From: Pythium myriotylum
Taxonomy: Eukaryota > Oomycota > Peronosporomycetes > Pythiales > Pythiaceae
Reading direction: 5' to 3'
DNA: 64,000 nucleotides
Assembly (NCBI GenBank): GCA_023091665.1
Contig: JALJCQ010000007.1
Location: 868,001-932,000 of the forward strand
In this document: piece by piece, positions 48,387-57,597 of the stretch
Numbering within the stretch: position 1 is the stretch's first letter
Layout of the letters: each line of letters starts with the position of its first letter
Made by a program: the position numbers and the translations under genes
The notes under the pieces: generated by a model
What the model was told of the DNA's origin: nothing
Seen by the model: only the letters and a program-made list of their open reading frames with translations
Databases searched by the model: none

Positions 48387-49255
48387 ATGTCTCTCAAGCT
48401 TTACGGTCACCTCGTGAGCCAGCCCACGCGCGCCGGTGCGTTCGACATGCCCCCTGTGTTCGTCCTTCTACACGCTGATTGTGTCATGTAAAGTCGCTTG
48501 GGTACTCAAGATCAAGGGCATCGACTACGAGCTGGTGCAGTACAACCCGCGCTCTGGGCTCACCGACGAGTTCCTCAAGCTCAACCCGAACGGATTGGTT
48601 CCCGTTCTCCAGGACGGCGAGTTCACGCTCTTTGAAGGGTACGATCTACGCCTCCTTGCTAGCAAAAGGAAGGCTGCTTCTGACCATGGACCGTAGAGCT
48701 GCGATTCTGACCTACCTCTCCGAGAAGTTTGGTTGGACCGATCTCCTCCCCACCGACATTCACCAGCGCGCCAAGGTCAACCAGTATCTCCACTGGCACC
48801 ATACCAATGCGCGCAAGGGGGCGACGCAGATTCTCGTCAGCTACGCGTTCAACTTCCACAAGGCCGCTACCCCTGAGCACCTTGAAACCATTGCCAAAAA
48901 AGACGAGATCATCGACAAGTTTACTGGCATCTTTGAAAAATTCTTTGTCGGCCCGTTCATCGTCGGCACGGAGCAACCGACGATCGCCGACTTTTTCGCG
49001 TACACCGAGTATGACCAGCTCGACCCCATGGGCGTCGTGGACTTGAGCAAGTACCCGAAGTTGGAAGCGTGGATTGCGCGCATGAAGGTGCGAGGGTTCT
49101 GATGGCTCTTGACGTTAGCGAATGATACGCTCAGTGCGATGAGTCTATGTATGCAGGCACTCCCGTTCCATGACGAGCTCCACAAGGATGTCAATGCGTT
49201 CCTTGAGTCGTTCGATCTCAAGCCAGTGAAGCCAGCTACTATCAATAACTCGTAG
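48387..49255 (+). CDS. Theta-like glutathione S-transferase (GST-F)
   Basis: Exons 48387-48435, 48494-48638, 48697-49087, 49157-49255; 227 aa. It starts MSLKLYGHLVSQPTRA and contains LNPNGLVPVLQDGEFTLFEG and QPTIADFFAYTEYDQ. Exon 2 is one codon shorter than in GST-B, and the last exon is longer, adding the tail KPVKPATINNS. Introns are 54-69 nt with phases 1/2/0. It is the plus-strand neighbour of GST-E and more diverged from it than GST-E is from GST-B. Confidence 0.88.
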
Positions 49256-49431
49256 TCACCACAAACCTCTTTCGAATCGCATCACACCTGAAAACGCGCC
49301 ATGAGTCGAGTCAACAGTAATGGAAAGGCGATTTAGATGGGTGAATTTCACTTCACAGAACACGACTTTCTCTTGACGGAACGCAAGACAATGCATTTTC
49401 TCGGCACACTTATCTATCAGATGCGTGCGGT

Positions 49432-50118
49432 TCACGCCTCAGTCTTGTTGCCGACGCCCGCGAGGCCCGTCGCGGTTAGAAAGCCGTTCATGGCGACGCG
49501 TACTTCGTCGTGGAACGGCACCTGCTTCATGCGCTCGATCCAGGCGGCAATCTTGGGGAACTTGTCGAGGTCAAGCAGACCCATGGGCACGAGCTGGTCG
49601 TACTCGCAGTAGGCCGAGAAGTCGGCGACGGTCGGTGCGTCGTCGCTCGCGATGTAGTTCTGCGTGAGCAACTTCTCGAGGATCGTGTTGACCTTGTTGA
49701 TGGTCTCCGGCGCCTGCTCGACCCACTTGAGCTCCTGCTCCGAGGCCACGCCAAGCGACTTGCGGAAGAACGGGCGCACGACCTGGAGCGTGAAGAGGCG
49801 CGTGTTGGTGTGGTGCCACGAGAGGTACTGGTCGACCTTAGCGCGCTTCTGAAGGTCCTTTGTTGGGTAGAGGTCCTCGTGGCCGTGCTTGGTAGCGAGG
49901 TATGCGAGGATGGCGTTGCCCTCGAACAGCGAGAAGTCGCCATCCTTGATGAGCGGCACGAGGCCGTTCGGGTTCATCGAAAGGTACTCGCTCGACTTGA
50001 GCACCTCGCCGCCGAACTCGACCTGGACGAGCTCGTGCTCGATCTCCTTAGCCTTGAGCAGCCACGCGACCGAGCGCGCAGGCTGGCTGACCATGTGAAC
50101 GTACGCGGTGAGGACCAT
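49432..50118 (-). CDS. Theta-like glutathione S-transferase, intronless (GST-G)
   Basis: Single open frame of 228 aa from the ATG at 50118 (the frame is open to 50196). It starts MVLTAYVHMVSQPARS, with MNPNGLVPLIKDGDFSLFEG, QYLSWHHTNTRLFTLQ and APTVADFSAYCEYDQ. It lacks all three introns present in its six neighbours, so it either descends from a processed copy or represents the state before intron gain. GC-rich codon use differs from GST-A and GST-F. It converges with GST-F (176 nt between stops). Confidence 0.9.
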   Translation of the reverse strand: MVLTAYVHMVSQPARSVAWLLKAKEIEHELVQVEFGGEVLKSSEYLSMNPNGLVPLIKDGDFSLFEGNAILAYLATKHGHEDLYPTKDLQKRAKVDQYLSWHHTNTRLFTLQVVRPFFRKSLGVASEQELKWVEQAPETINKVNTILEKLLTQNYIASDDAPTVADFSAYCEYDQLVPMGLLDLDKFPKIAAWIERMKQVPFHDEVRVAMNGFLTATGLAGVGNKTEA

Positions 50119-51639
50119 GATGGAGGAGGCGAGGGGTCGAGGCTGCTGTCTGTGACTTGGCAAGAAGCGGAATGACCTCTCCCCTCGGTGGAGCACAAGG
50201 CCAGGAGGACGAAGGGGGAGCGGGAGCGAGGAGGCGTCCTCAGCCTCACCAAGACTGGGGCTGCACCCACGTCATGGTCGGTGTTTACATCACAATTGCT
50301 GAGACCTTCAAGATGGTTGGCCCACGCGAGTTGCCATCGACCCGGGTCTCCTTACGCATACAATCTCCTAGTGCAATCCAAAACCCGGCTTCTAGAACCA
50401 AGCAGATGGGTACAGACCCGTGATGTGCCCTCGTTCTGAGGCGTTCTCCTTGGCAGCCCATCTGATGCAGACGCTACCGTATTTCGGGGCGCCAACTCAT
50501 CAGATAGTCCATCCTTGACAAGGATCCAGAGAGATGGAGACCGTATTACTGTACAATAGAGAGCAAAAGAGAGAGAGAGCCCTGAGACTCCGAGCTCTCT
50601 CGTTTTGCTTTTGCCGATACTCGGGCTGAGTAACGGCGCTCGAGCAGCGCATCGCAGTTCAACGCCCAGCTGGGATCGGGAGTCCACGCTGTCCTGATGT
50701 AAATTCCAGGTTGTCCTGATGCGAAAACTCACGGTCTATTAGTTGGATGCCTTGAACGCCGAATCGCGAATGGCGTGAGAACTCGGCGATTACGGATGTG
50801 CGGCGCGCGCGCTTCAACGAGATCATCACGTCCTGCCAGCAGACGACACGGTACCCACGCAGCATCGAAATGGGAAGCCGAGCGTCCGCTTGACCGGCTG
50901 AGACGCTCCACCCGCGCCACGACACGACGACGGGAGCTCTCTGCGACGTGTGAGAACTGGGTCCAGCTGGACTCCGACCGTACACCTCTCGTTGTGCTGA
51001 ACTCTCGACAACCGACTTGGGAGCGAGAGGCAATCTGGGACATCAGCGAGTGTGCGCTCGCCCTCTCCCAAAGACGCCACCGGCATGAAGAGAACACTGC
51101 TCGGGCGGGCGGGAAGGCTATTTTCCGCGACGGTCTCCGATAATAAATACTGCCCTGCCATCCCATGTGGGGAAACCGTCCGGATCGGCAGTCGACGAGT
51201 TGCTCGCGTCTCGATCGGGATGCAACCCATGGCTGCAGCCACGTTCCTGCCGGCGCATGCGTGGTGTAGCGTGTTCGCGTTCCTAGATCGCGCCGATCTC
51301 GTCCACATGCACGTGGGGCTTTCGGCACACGTCGCAGACTGCAACTCGACGCTGGATGCGTCAGGGTGCGTGACTTGGCTGATGACGCACACAGGCGTCG
51401 CTTCCTCGTTTGATCGCGACGGCCAGCTGGAGCGATGGCACCCACGCAGCTGCGGACACTCGAGCGCGCTCACTTGGCGCGACTATGAGTCCGACGAAGC
51501 CAATGAGAAGCGCCGATGCTGTAAGACACACGAATTACTCACCGACTCTTGCGCGGCACTGCGGCACGGCAACAGCGACGACCGACACCACCAAGTGGTC
51601 CTTCCTCCTCTCCATTCTTCTACGATCGCGCTCGCCGAG
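50119..51639. other. Long upstream region; possible F-box-like extension of the VPS9 gene
   Basis: About 1.5 kb. The frame of the VPS9 gene is open back to 51052, and from an ATG at 51220 it reads MAAATFLPAHAWCSVFAFLDRADL-type text that faintly resembles an F-box, ending near a GTAAGA donor-like site at about 51520. This may be an upstream exon or a separate short gene. A GA-rich to TC-rich imperfect inverted repeat lies at about 50560-50615. Confidence 0.35.
51613..51621 (+). promoter_or_regulatory. Possible initiator CATTCTTCT
   Basis: Same nonamer as at 16913, here 18 nt before the VPS9 ATG. It supports a short 5' UTR and the start at 51640, but is weak evidence. Confidence 0.3.
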
Positions 51640-53085
51640 ATGAGCTCGCGGCAGATCGTGCCCCAGTCGGGCCCGGCGCCGCTCAAACCCAAGGACAAGG
51701 TGCCGCGCCAGCTGAGCGGCGCCAAGGCCTCGTCGCTCGTCATCCTCTTCCAGCGGCTCGCGCTCTCGCGGCACAACCGCGCGCTGCATCGCCAGCGAGC
51801 CTCGTGGCCGCTCGGGCGCACCGAGCAACCCGAAGGGTTCGCCAAGCGCGCGCGGCAGTCGCTCGCGAACGCCTGGGCGACCATCCATCGAGACAGCTCG
51901 AGCGAGGCGCTGATCGCGCGCCCGCACTTCCTGCGGCGCGCCAAGCGCAGCATCTCACAGCGATTCAACCTCAAAGTCGTCAAGGCCGTCAGCAAGGACG
52001 TGCGCCGCATCGAGAGCTCGCGGCGCGACTCGGTCTTGCTGCTCGAGACGCCCGGAAGCGCGAGCTCGCTCACGTCCGTGTCGTCCACGTCATCGACCGA
52101 AAGCAGCCACAGCAGCGATGTCCATCTCCGCCTCAGCGAGCGGCTCAGCCTGTCGTTAGGTCGTCGTATCTCGCGCGATTTCGCGCCGATGCTCACGGAA
52201 GGAACGGCTCTCGAGCGCCGCGTGCGCGAAATGGTCTACAGCGCGCTGCGCGACGCGACGACGTTCGAAGGACACGTGTGCACGACGTTCTTCGCGAAAC
52301 AGGAAGAGTTCACCTCGACGCAGCCGGAGGCGTGCCGGTACTACCTCAACCGCGTGCGCGACACCATCACCGATCTCGTCGAGTTCATCATCGAGTACCG
52401 CCTGCTCGAGCTCGGCGAGCGCGTTCTGCCCGACAACACGCCGAGCAACCAGCCGATCGACGACGAGGCGCTCGCGCGCGAGCTGGAGAACGCCGTGCGT
52501 CGTGCCGTCGAAGAGTACTTTTGCTTTTCGCTGCGGTACGAGATCCGCCACTGGTGCGCCGGCGCGACCGAGGTCGAGCACCGCTCGCGCTTCAAGCGCA
52601 CGCTCGCCAAGTGGAGCGCGCTGCCGTCGACGAGCCGCGAGTTCGGGCTCAAGACCTCGGACGCGCATCTCGAGTCGCAGCCGCTCGTCGCGCACGCCAT
52701 CAACAAGATGCGCGACCTCGAGACGATCGCCACGCCGTCGCGCAAGATGGAGAGCCTCTTGGCCGCGTGCCACGCGCTCGGCGAGTTCATCGCGCAGAGC
52801 CGCGGCGACACCGAGAGCTCTTCGCACGACGACGACGACAACAACAACGCGACGACCACGTCCATGCTGCCGCCGCTCTCGCCGACGTCGCGCGTGTGCC
52901 TGGGCGACGCCGACTCGTTTCTGCCGCTGCTCATCTTCGCCGTGACGCGCAGCGGCGTGCGCGACCCGTTCGCGCAGTGCGCGCTGCTGCTCGGCCTGTA
53001 CCCTTTCGACTCCCAGTTCGGGGAGCGCATGTACTATTTAACCATGTTCGAGGCCTCGCTCGAGTTCCTCCGCACTCATAGCTGA
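51640..53085 (+). CDS. VPS9-domain protein, probable Rab5-family guanine nucleotide exchange factor
   Basis: 481 aa from the ATG at 51640. A basic, Ser-rich N-terminus (about 1-190) precedes a helical bundle (about 200-330, RRVREMVYSALRDATTFEGHV and the next helices). The VPS9 catalytic core is at about 354-479: KMESLLAACHALGEFI, GDADSFLPLLIFAVTRSG and MYYLTMFEASLEFL, with the Asp-Ser-Phe-Leu-Pro and Tyr-x-x-Thr motifs that contact Rab switch regions. Such proteins activate Rab5/Rab21 on early endosomes. Upstream in-frame ATGs exist (51220), so the N-terminus is uncertain. The region is strongly GC-rich, so the long frames in other phases are shadows. Confidence 0.75.
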   Translation: MSSRQIVPQSGPAPLKPKDKVPRQLSGAKASSLVILFQRLALSRHNRALHRQRASWPLGRTEQPEGFAKRARQSLANAWATIHRDSSSEALIARPHFLRRAKRSISQRFNLKVVKAVSKDVRRIESSRRDSVLLLETPGSASSLTSVSSTSSTESSHSSDVHLRLSERLSLSLGRRISRDFAPMLTEGTALERRVREMVYSALRDATTFEGHVCTTFFAKQEEFTSTQPEACRYYLNRVRDTITDLVEFIIEYRLLELGERVLPDNTPSNQPIDDEALARELENAVRRAVEEYFCFSLRYEIRHWCAGATEVEHRSRFKRTLAKWSALPSTSREFGLKTSDAHLESQPLVAHAINKMRDLETIATPSRKMESLLAACHALGEFIAQSRGDTESSSHDDDDNNNATTTSMLPPLSPTSRVCLGDADSFLPLLIFAVTRSGVRDPFAQCALLLGLYPFDSQFGERMYYLTMFEASLEFLRTHS

Positions 53086-53189
53086 GCGCCCATCGACCTC
53101 CCACCACCACCACCACCACCCTTATTTAAAGCACCTAAGTATATTGTTCTTTATTATTCTCGGAATCCCCCCACCCACACAAGAACACC

Positions 53190-54044
53190 ATGGAGATTGT
53201 CCACATCCCCGTGCTCTCGGACAACTACGCGTACTTGCTGATCGACACGGCGCAGCGTACGTGGCGCTTCTGCTGACGTTTCGCTATGCAGTGAGCTGCC
53301 GCTGAGCGTCCATGGACTCGTGCAGGCGTCGCAGCGGCCGTGGATCCCGTCGAGGCCGACAAGGTCTACGCCGAGGCCAAGCAGCGCGGCGTCAAGATCG
53401 AGGCGATTCTCACGACCCACTCCCACTGGGACCACGCGGGCGGCAACGAGGCGCTCGTGGAGCTCGTCGCGTCCGAGGAGCAGCGCCAGCTCCGCGTCAT
53501 CGGCGGGCGGGATGATGAGGTGCCCGCCGTGACGCAGGAAGTCGGCCACGACGACGAGCTCTCGGTCGGCAGCCTCAAGGTGCGCGTGTTCCACACGCCG
53601 TGCCACACGCGCGGCCACGTTTTGTATCTGTGCGATGGCGCGCTTTTCACGGGCGACACGTTGTTCATCGCCGGCTGTGGCCGCTTCTTCGTCGGCACGC
53701 CCGAGGAGATGCACTTCGCGTTGAACGAGGTCGTCGCGAAGCTTCCGCTCGAGACCAAGATCTACTGCGGCCACGAGTACACCGCCAGTAACCTACAATT
53801 CGCGGCCCATGTCGAGCCGCAGAATGTTGCGATCCGGAAGAAGCTCGAGTGGGCGCTGCAGCAGAGCGCCGCTCAGAAGCCGACCATCCCATCGACGGTC
53901 GCCGAGGAACTGAAGACGAATCCATTCATGCGTGTGTCGCAACCCGACGTGCAGAGATTTGCAGCTTCCACGGATCCGGTCAAGGTCATGGGCGTGCTGC
54001 GCAAGACCAAGGACACTTTCGTCATTGGCAGGGGCAAGATCTAA
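53190..54044 (+). CDS. Hydroxyacylglutathione hydrolase (glyoxalase II)
   Basis: Two exons, 53190-53256 and 53326-54044; 261 aa. It begins MEIVHIPVLSDNYAYLLID. Metallo-beta-lactamase fold motifs are THSHWDHAGGN (binuclear metal site), CHTRGHVLYLCD, LFTGDTLFIAGCGRFF and YCGHEYTASNLQFA, followed by the C-terminal substrate-binding part. It hydrolyses S-D-lactoylglutathione to lactate and glutathione, completing methylglyoxal detoxification. No targeting sequence is seen, so cytosolic. It sits 3 kb from the GST cluster. Length and motifs match the family. Confidence 0.93.
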
Positions 54045-54353
54045 GAGAGAGCAGAGTGACGTCGTGAGAATGTTCAAAACCGAGCCGTCAGGGCATGCTG
54101 GTCGGATGTGTCTTGCTGGTTTGCGTTACTGGTCTGTGAACTTGGTGGTGGTGGTGCTTTCCACAGTGACGAGACATCGGTACGTGGAGGAGGAGGTCGC
54201 GGGTCCGAATTGGACGAAAGTAGCGGCAGTCGAGGGGACCGACCGATTGCTGGGCGGACTGGTTGATTGCCGTTGTTATCTCGATTTCGAGGCGAGAGGG
54301 TCGCGTGGTATTGGATGAATTCATCCAGAGTGAGCTGTTCACATTTCCACGAG
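54045..54353. other. Short intergenic stretch
   Basis: About 310 nt between two convergent genes. Nothing recognised beyond a GGTGGTGGTGG run at about 54145. Confidence 0.5.
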
Positions 54354-55829
54354 TCAGTCTTGCTTGGCGAACAATGTGAACCTAATCGATCTCACCGGTG
54401 CAGCTTTCAGTCGCCTTGCTCCCCTCGAGGGATAGCTTGCAGGCGAATATCCGCCTTTCGACAACATCCCCTTCTTTTTGCTTTTCCTCTTCTTCGTCGC
54501 ATGATCAGCAGTAAATCCTGGCTCTGCGAACCGAGGAGATAGCTCGCGGTACTGAAGCATAGCTTTGACCTCTTTCTGAGCGAACTCTCTCTTTTGAAGG
54601 TGTGAGTCAAACTCCGAAGCAACAGAGTTGAGTTGGTCTCCAAGAAGATCCAGCGACGTCATATCGAGGTGTAGCGGCGTAGCCATCGAGTACTGTTCAT
54701 CTCTTCCTCGACTAGGTGATCTAGCCAAGGTCGTCGCTGACAATGCAAATGCAGACTGCATTCCTACCCCAGAACGCAGGCCTAGGGATGGAAGGGGAGG
54801 TTTACGCCGAGAGGGAGAAGATTTTGAGTTGAGCTCGTTGTCCAACGAGACTTGCTGGCTCTTGGTCTTCGCGTGATCATTCTTCTGCATCTTGGCAAAG
54901 AGGTGCTCATAAAACTTGAGCTTCTTGCTCAACGTTGCGTTCATCTCGTCAACGAGTTGCTTTTCGTGGTTTGCTCGACGACTCTCGGTCGTGAGTGCAT
55001 CGACCTGTTTCACAAGTCGCTCGAGCTGGGAGCTTTGATATCGCAGCTCCAACTGGACTCGTACGTTCTCTTCGATGGTCCGTTGCGTCGTCGCGTCCAA
55101 CTGCAAAGTCAGCTGCTTCTCCATGTCACTTTGGTGAGCCATGATTTCGCTGTCCTTCTCTTTTGTGAGGCGATCATGCTCAAACACAAGTTTTCGCTCC
55201 AAGAAGTGGATTTTCTCGTCCTTTTCCGCCGCTATCTTGGTAACAACAGCTTCTGTGGCTGCGAGCTGGGTCGCCCAGTCTTCTTTCTGGCGTTGGAAGC
55301 CTTGCATCTCCTTCACGAGGGCTTCATTATCTGCGATTTGCTGCAGCAGCTGATCGCATTGGGTCCTTTTTTCCTCCCAAAGCCGCTTGTACTCCTGCTC
55401 CTTGCAAGTCTCAACAGCGTGGAAGAGTGGGTGCCCTCGCTCCAACAGCATCATCGACGCACGCGTATTGCGACCGGCTTCAGTCAGTTCAGTCGACCCA
55501 CTGATGGTTTGCAACAGGGATGTGTTTACTGCTTCATACTCTTTCACTTTGACCAGCAGCTCTTCGATTCGTTTGGATTTGAAGGCCAACACGCGCTCGC
55601 GGTCATCAATGTTGGCTTCCATTGAAGCTTTGAGTTGCGCAACCTCCTTCATGAGAGCGATATTATCTTTGTTCATTTTGTCCTTCTCTAGTCGAAGCAG
55701 CTTCAGCTCCTCCTCTGTCTTCTGGTCAAGTAGCGCACGCAGGGCGACAGCCTTGAATTTGTCGACGCCATCCGCGTCCGCGCCGAAGAAGTCAGCTGCT
55801 GTCATCATGCTTCCAGGCTCAGTCGCCAT
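54354..55829 (-). CDS. Coiled-coil protein of ciliary type (BBOF1/CFAP157-like?)
   Basis: The frame is open to an ATG at 55916, whose A overlaps the upstream gene's stop. I prefer the in-frame ATG at 55829 (GAGCCATGGCG), giving 491 aa. After a short acidic N-terminus, residues about 20-320 are a continuous coiled coil (LDQKTEEELKLLRLEKDKM; FLERKLVFEHDRLTKEKDSE; QLELRYQSSQLERLVKQVD). The pattern matches the coiled-coil domain shared by BBOF1 and CFAP157, basal-body/ciliary proteins, but I cannot tell the subfamily. The C-terminus is basic and Ser/Pro-rich with KKRKSKKK. It follows the CSA-like gene at very short distance on the same strand. Confidence 0.65.
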   Translation of the reverse strand: MATEPGSMMTAADFFGADADGVDKFKAVALRALLDQKTEEELKLLRLEKDKMNKDNIALMKEVAQLKASMEANIDDRERVLAFKSKRIEELLVKVKEYEAVNTSLLQTISGSTELTEAGRNTRASMMLLERGHPLFHAVETCKEQEYKRLWEEKRTQCDQLLQQIADNEALVKEMQGFQRQKEDWATQLAATEAVVTKIAAEKDEKIHFLERKLVFEHDRLTKEKDSEIMAHQSDMEKQLTLQLDATTQRTIEENVRVQLELRYQSSQLERLVKQVDALTTESRRANHEKQLVDEMNATLSKKLKFYEHLFAKMQKNDHAKTKSQQVSLDNELNSKSSPSRRKPPLPSLGLRSGVGMQSAFALSATTLARSPSRGRDEQYSMATPLHLDMTSLDLLGDQLNSVASEFDSHLQKREFAQKEVKAMLQYRELSPRFAEPGFTADHATKKRKSKKKGMLSKGGYSPASYPSRGARRLKAAPVRSIRFTLFAKQD

Positions 55830-55915
55830 GGCTCTATGCAGCGTCTGTGTGCTAGTTAGCGAAGACTGAAAAATGATCAAAGTCGCCGATCTAAATTTAC
55901 TTTTTGAAGTGGCCA

Positions 55916-57529
55916 TCAGCTCAAATCCTGGCGAAGAATGGGGGGAATGAACCGTTCATCATTTACACTTGTGCGACCATCGTCTTCATCTTCGCTCCAC
56001 GTATCTTCATCATCGGGCTTCTGCTTTGCGTCCTCGTCTAACTCACTCTCCTCTGCTGTATCCAACTGACTAGCACATGGCGTCCATTTCATGATCAGCC
56101 CATCCGTCGCGCCAGTGAAGAGTTCCCGTCTCGACGGACGATAAACACAGCACACTACTGGCTTGTAGTGAGCTGTTGACCTTGTTAATGGTGTCGCTCC
56201 TGCTCGATCATCACCGCCATGAACTCGGTAGCATGTCAACTCGCCGTCCTTGCCATTGGGATGAAACACCATCGTTCCTCGCTGCGCGTCACCCTCTTGA
56301 ATGACAGCCATCTGAACATTGCGAGGGACCTGTGCACTACGAACACCTTCAAAGTTTACGAACAAATGTTCACCGGAGCTTGCATCCCACACACGTAGGT
56401 TGTGGTCGTGGCCACTACTGATGAGATATCGTCCATCCGGGGTGTAAGCAAGCGAGTTGATGCCACTGTTGTGAGCCTTTGCAAGCGACACGGACGCCGC
56501 AAAGTTTGGATCCGATCTCCGCTCTTTCGTTTCCTTCTCGTCCATGCGCCGACGTTTGCGAGAGTTGGCCGACGGACGCGACGCTGCAGAGAGAGACGTC
56601 GACGGAAGCTTCTTGATGTTCGTATAGAGGGAGCTTCTTCCGGGTACATCTGCGGGTCCCTCGTGGTTGAGGCAGAGCATGCAGGCGGTGGCGCCCGACC
56701 GCCGGATATCCCACATGCGGATCTCGCCGTTGCGGCTGCCTGTGCAGAGCTGGAACTCGTTGGCTCGGGACCAGGCGAGTGACCAGATCTCGTCTTGGTG
56801 TCCGAGCAGACTATGCAGCGCCGAGTCTGTCTGCATATCGCACAGCCGCACCTCTCGGTTTGCTGTGACGGCTGCGACCAGCGAGTGGGTCGTGGAAATG
56901 GGCGAGAACTTGGCTGCATACACTTTGCAATGCAGCGCGAACTCGGCTTCGACCGTGAACACGTTCGAGTCCCACACTCTGACGAGTCCGTCGAAGGAGC
57001 TCGTCACGAAGAGCCCGCCGTCGACAGGGTACCAGTCAATTCCCGAGATGCCGAACTGAAGAGCCTGGTGCTGTTGCGCTAGCGTGACCGAGTGGCTCGG
57101 CGCGGGTCGGTCGTGTGGATCGCGTCGGATCCTCTGTGCGATGATCGACGACACGGCCGGCAACCGATTGGCCGTGTCGTAGTGGTGGATGCGCTCGACC
57201 GTGCCGTTCGGATCGGCGGCGTCGTTGTCGTCGAGCATCTTGAGGTCGTAGAGGTTGATGACCGACTTGGACGTGCCGACGAGCAGGAACCGCTCGTCCA
57301 CGGGGTCCAGCTCCATGCTCCAGACGCGCATGCCGCCGTCGTAGATGTAGTTGCGCGCCGCGGGCCGCAGCGCGCTGGCCTCTTCTTGGTACACGGCGTC
57401 GCGGAAGCCGTTCGCGAGCCCCAGCGCGCGCTCGGCGACATACGTGAACGCGCTCGTGCGCCGCATCACGTGGGTTGAACACACCGCCTGCAGTAGGTTC
57501 GCATGCCCCCCATCCAATAGAGGACCCAT
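55916..57529 (-). CDS. ERCC8: CSA/ERCC8-like WD40 protein
   Basis: 537 aa, ATG at 57529, no intron evident. WD40 repeats: MRVWSMELDPVDERFLLVGT, ISGIDWYPVDGGLFVTSSFD, VYAAKFSPISTTHSLVAAV, GHQDEIWSLAWSRANEF, RMWDIRRSGATACML, NSLAYTPDGRYLISSGHDHN and VCCVYRPSRRELFTGATDG, ending in an acidic tail with DTWSEDEDD. The order, the WYP and SGATACM-type text and the acidic end match Cockayne syndrome protein A. CSA is the substrate receptor of a CUL4-DDB1 ubiquitin ligase in transcription-coupled DNA repair. A basic insertion (RKRRRMDEKETKERR) separates the fourth and fifth repeats. An alternative start is Met22 (MRRTSAF). Confidence 0.82.
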   Translation of the reverse strand: MGPLLDGGHANLLQAVCSTHVMRRTSAFTYVAERALGLANGFRDAVYQEEASALRPAARNYIYDGGMRVWSMELDPVDERFLLVGTSKSVINLYDLKMLDDNDAADPNGTVERIHHYDTANRLPAVSSIIAQRIRRDPHDRPAPSHSVTLAQQHQALQFGISGIDWYPVDGGLFVTSSFDGLVRVWDSNVFTVEAEFALHCKVYAAKFSPISTTHSLVAAVTANREVRLCDMQTDSALHSLLGHQDEIWSLAWSRANEFQLCTGSRNGEIRMWDIRRSGATACMLCLNHEGPADVPGRSSLYTNIKKLPSTSLSAASRPSANSRKRRRMDEKETKERRSDPNFAASVSLAKAHNSGINSLAYTPDGRYLISSGHDHNLRVWDASSGEHLFVNFEGVRSAQVPRNVQMAVIQEGDAQRGTMVFHPNGKDGELTCYRVHGGDDRAGATPLTRSTAHYKPVVCCVYRPSRRELFTGATDGLIMKWTPCASQLDTAEESELDEDAKQKPDDEDTWSEDEDDGRTSVNDERFIPPILRQDLS

Positions 57530-57597
57530 CCTTGCTCTTCTAAAACCGCAAGCATGTTGAAAATCTTCTGGAAACCCGACGGCAACTTGAAGCAGGC

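Noticed and set aside
51549..53081. 510-aa plus-strand frame overlapping the VPS9 gene in another phase
   Set aside because: Arg/Ala-rich composition is typical of a shadow in GC-rich DNA; the VPS9 domain is in the other frame.
54852..55625. 257-aa plus-strand frame over the coiled-coil gene
   Set aside because: Leu/His-rich antisense shadow of a Glu/Lys-rich coiled coil.
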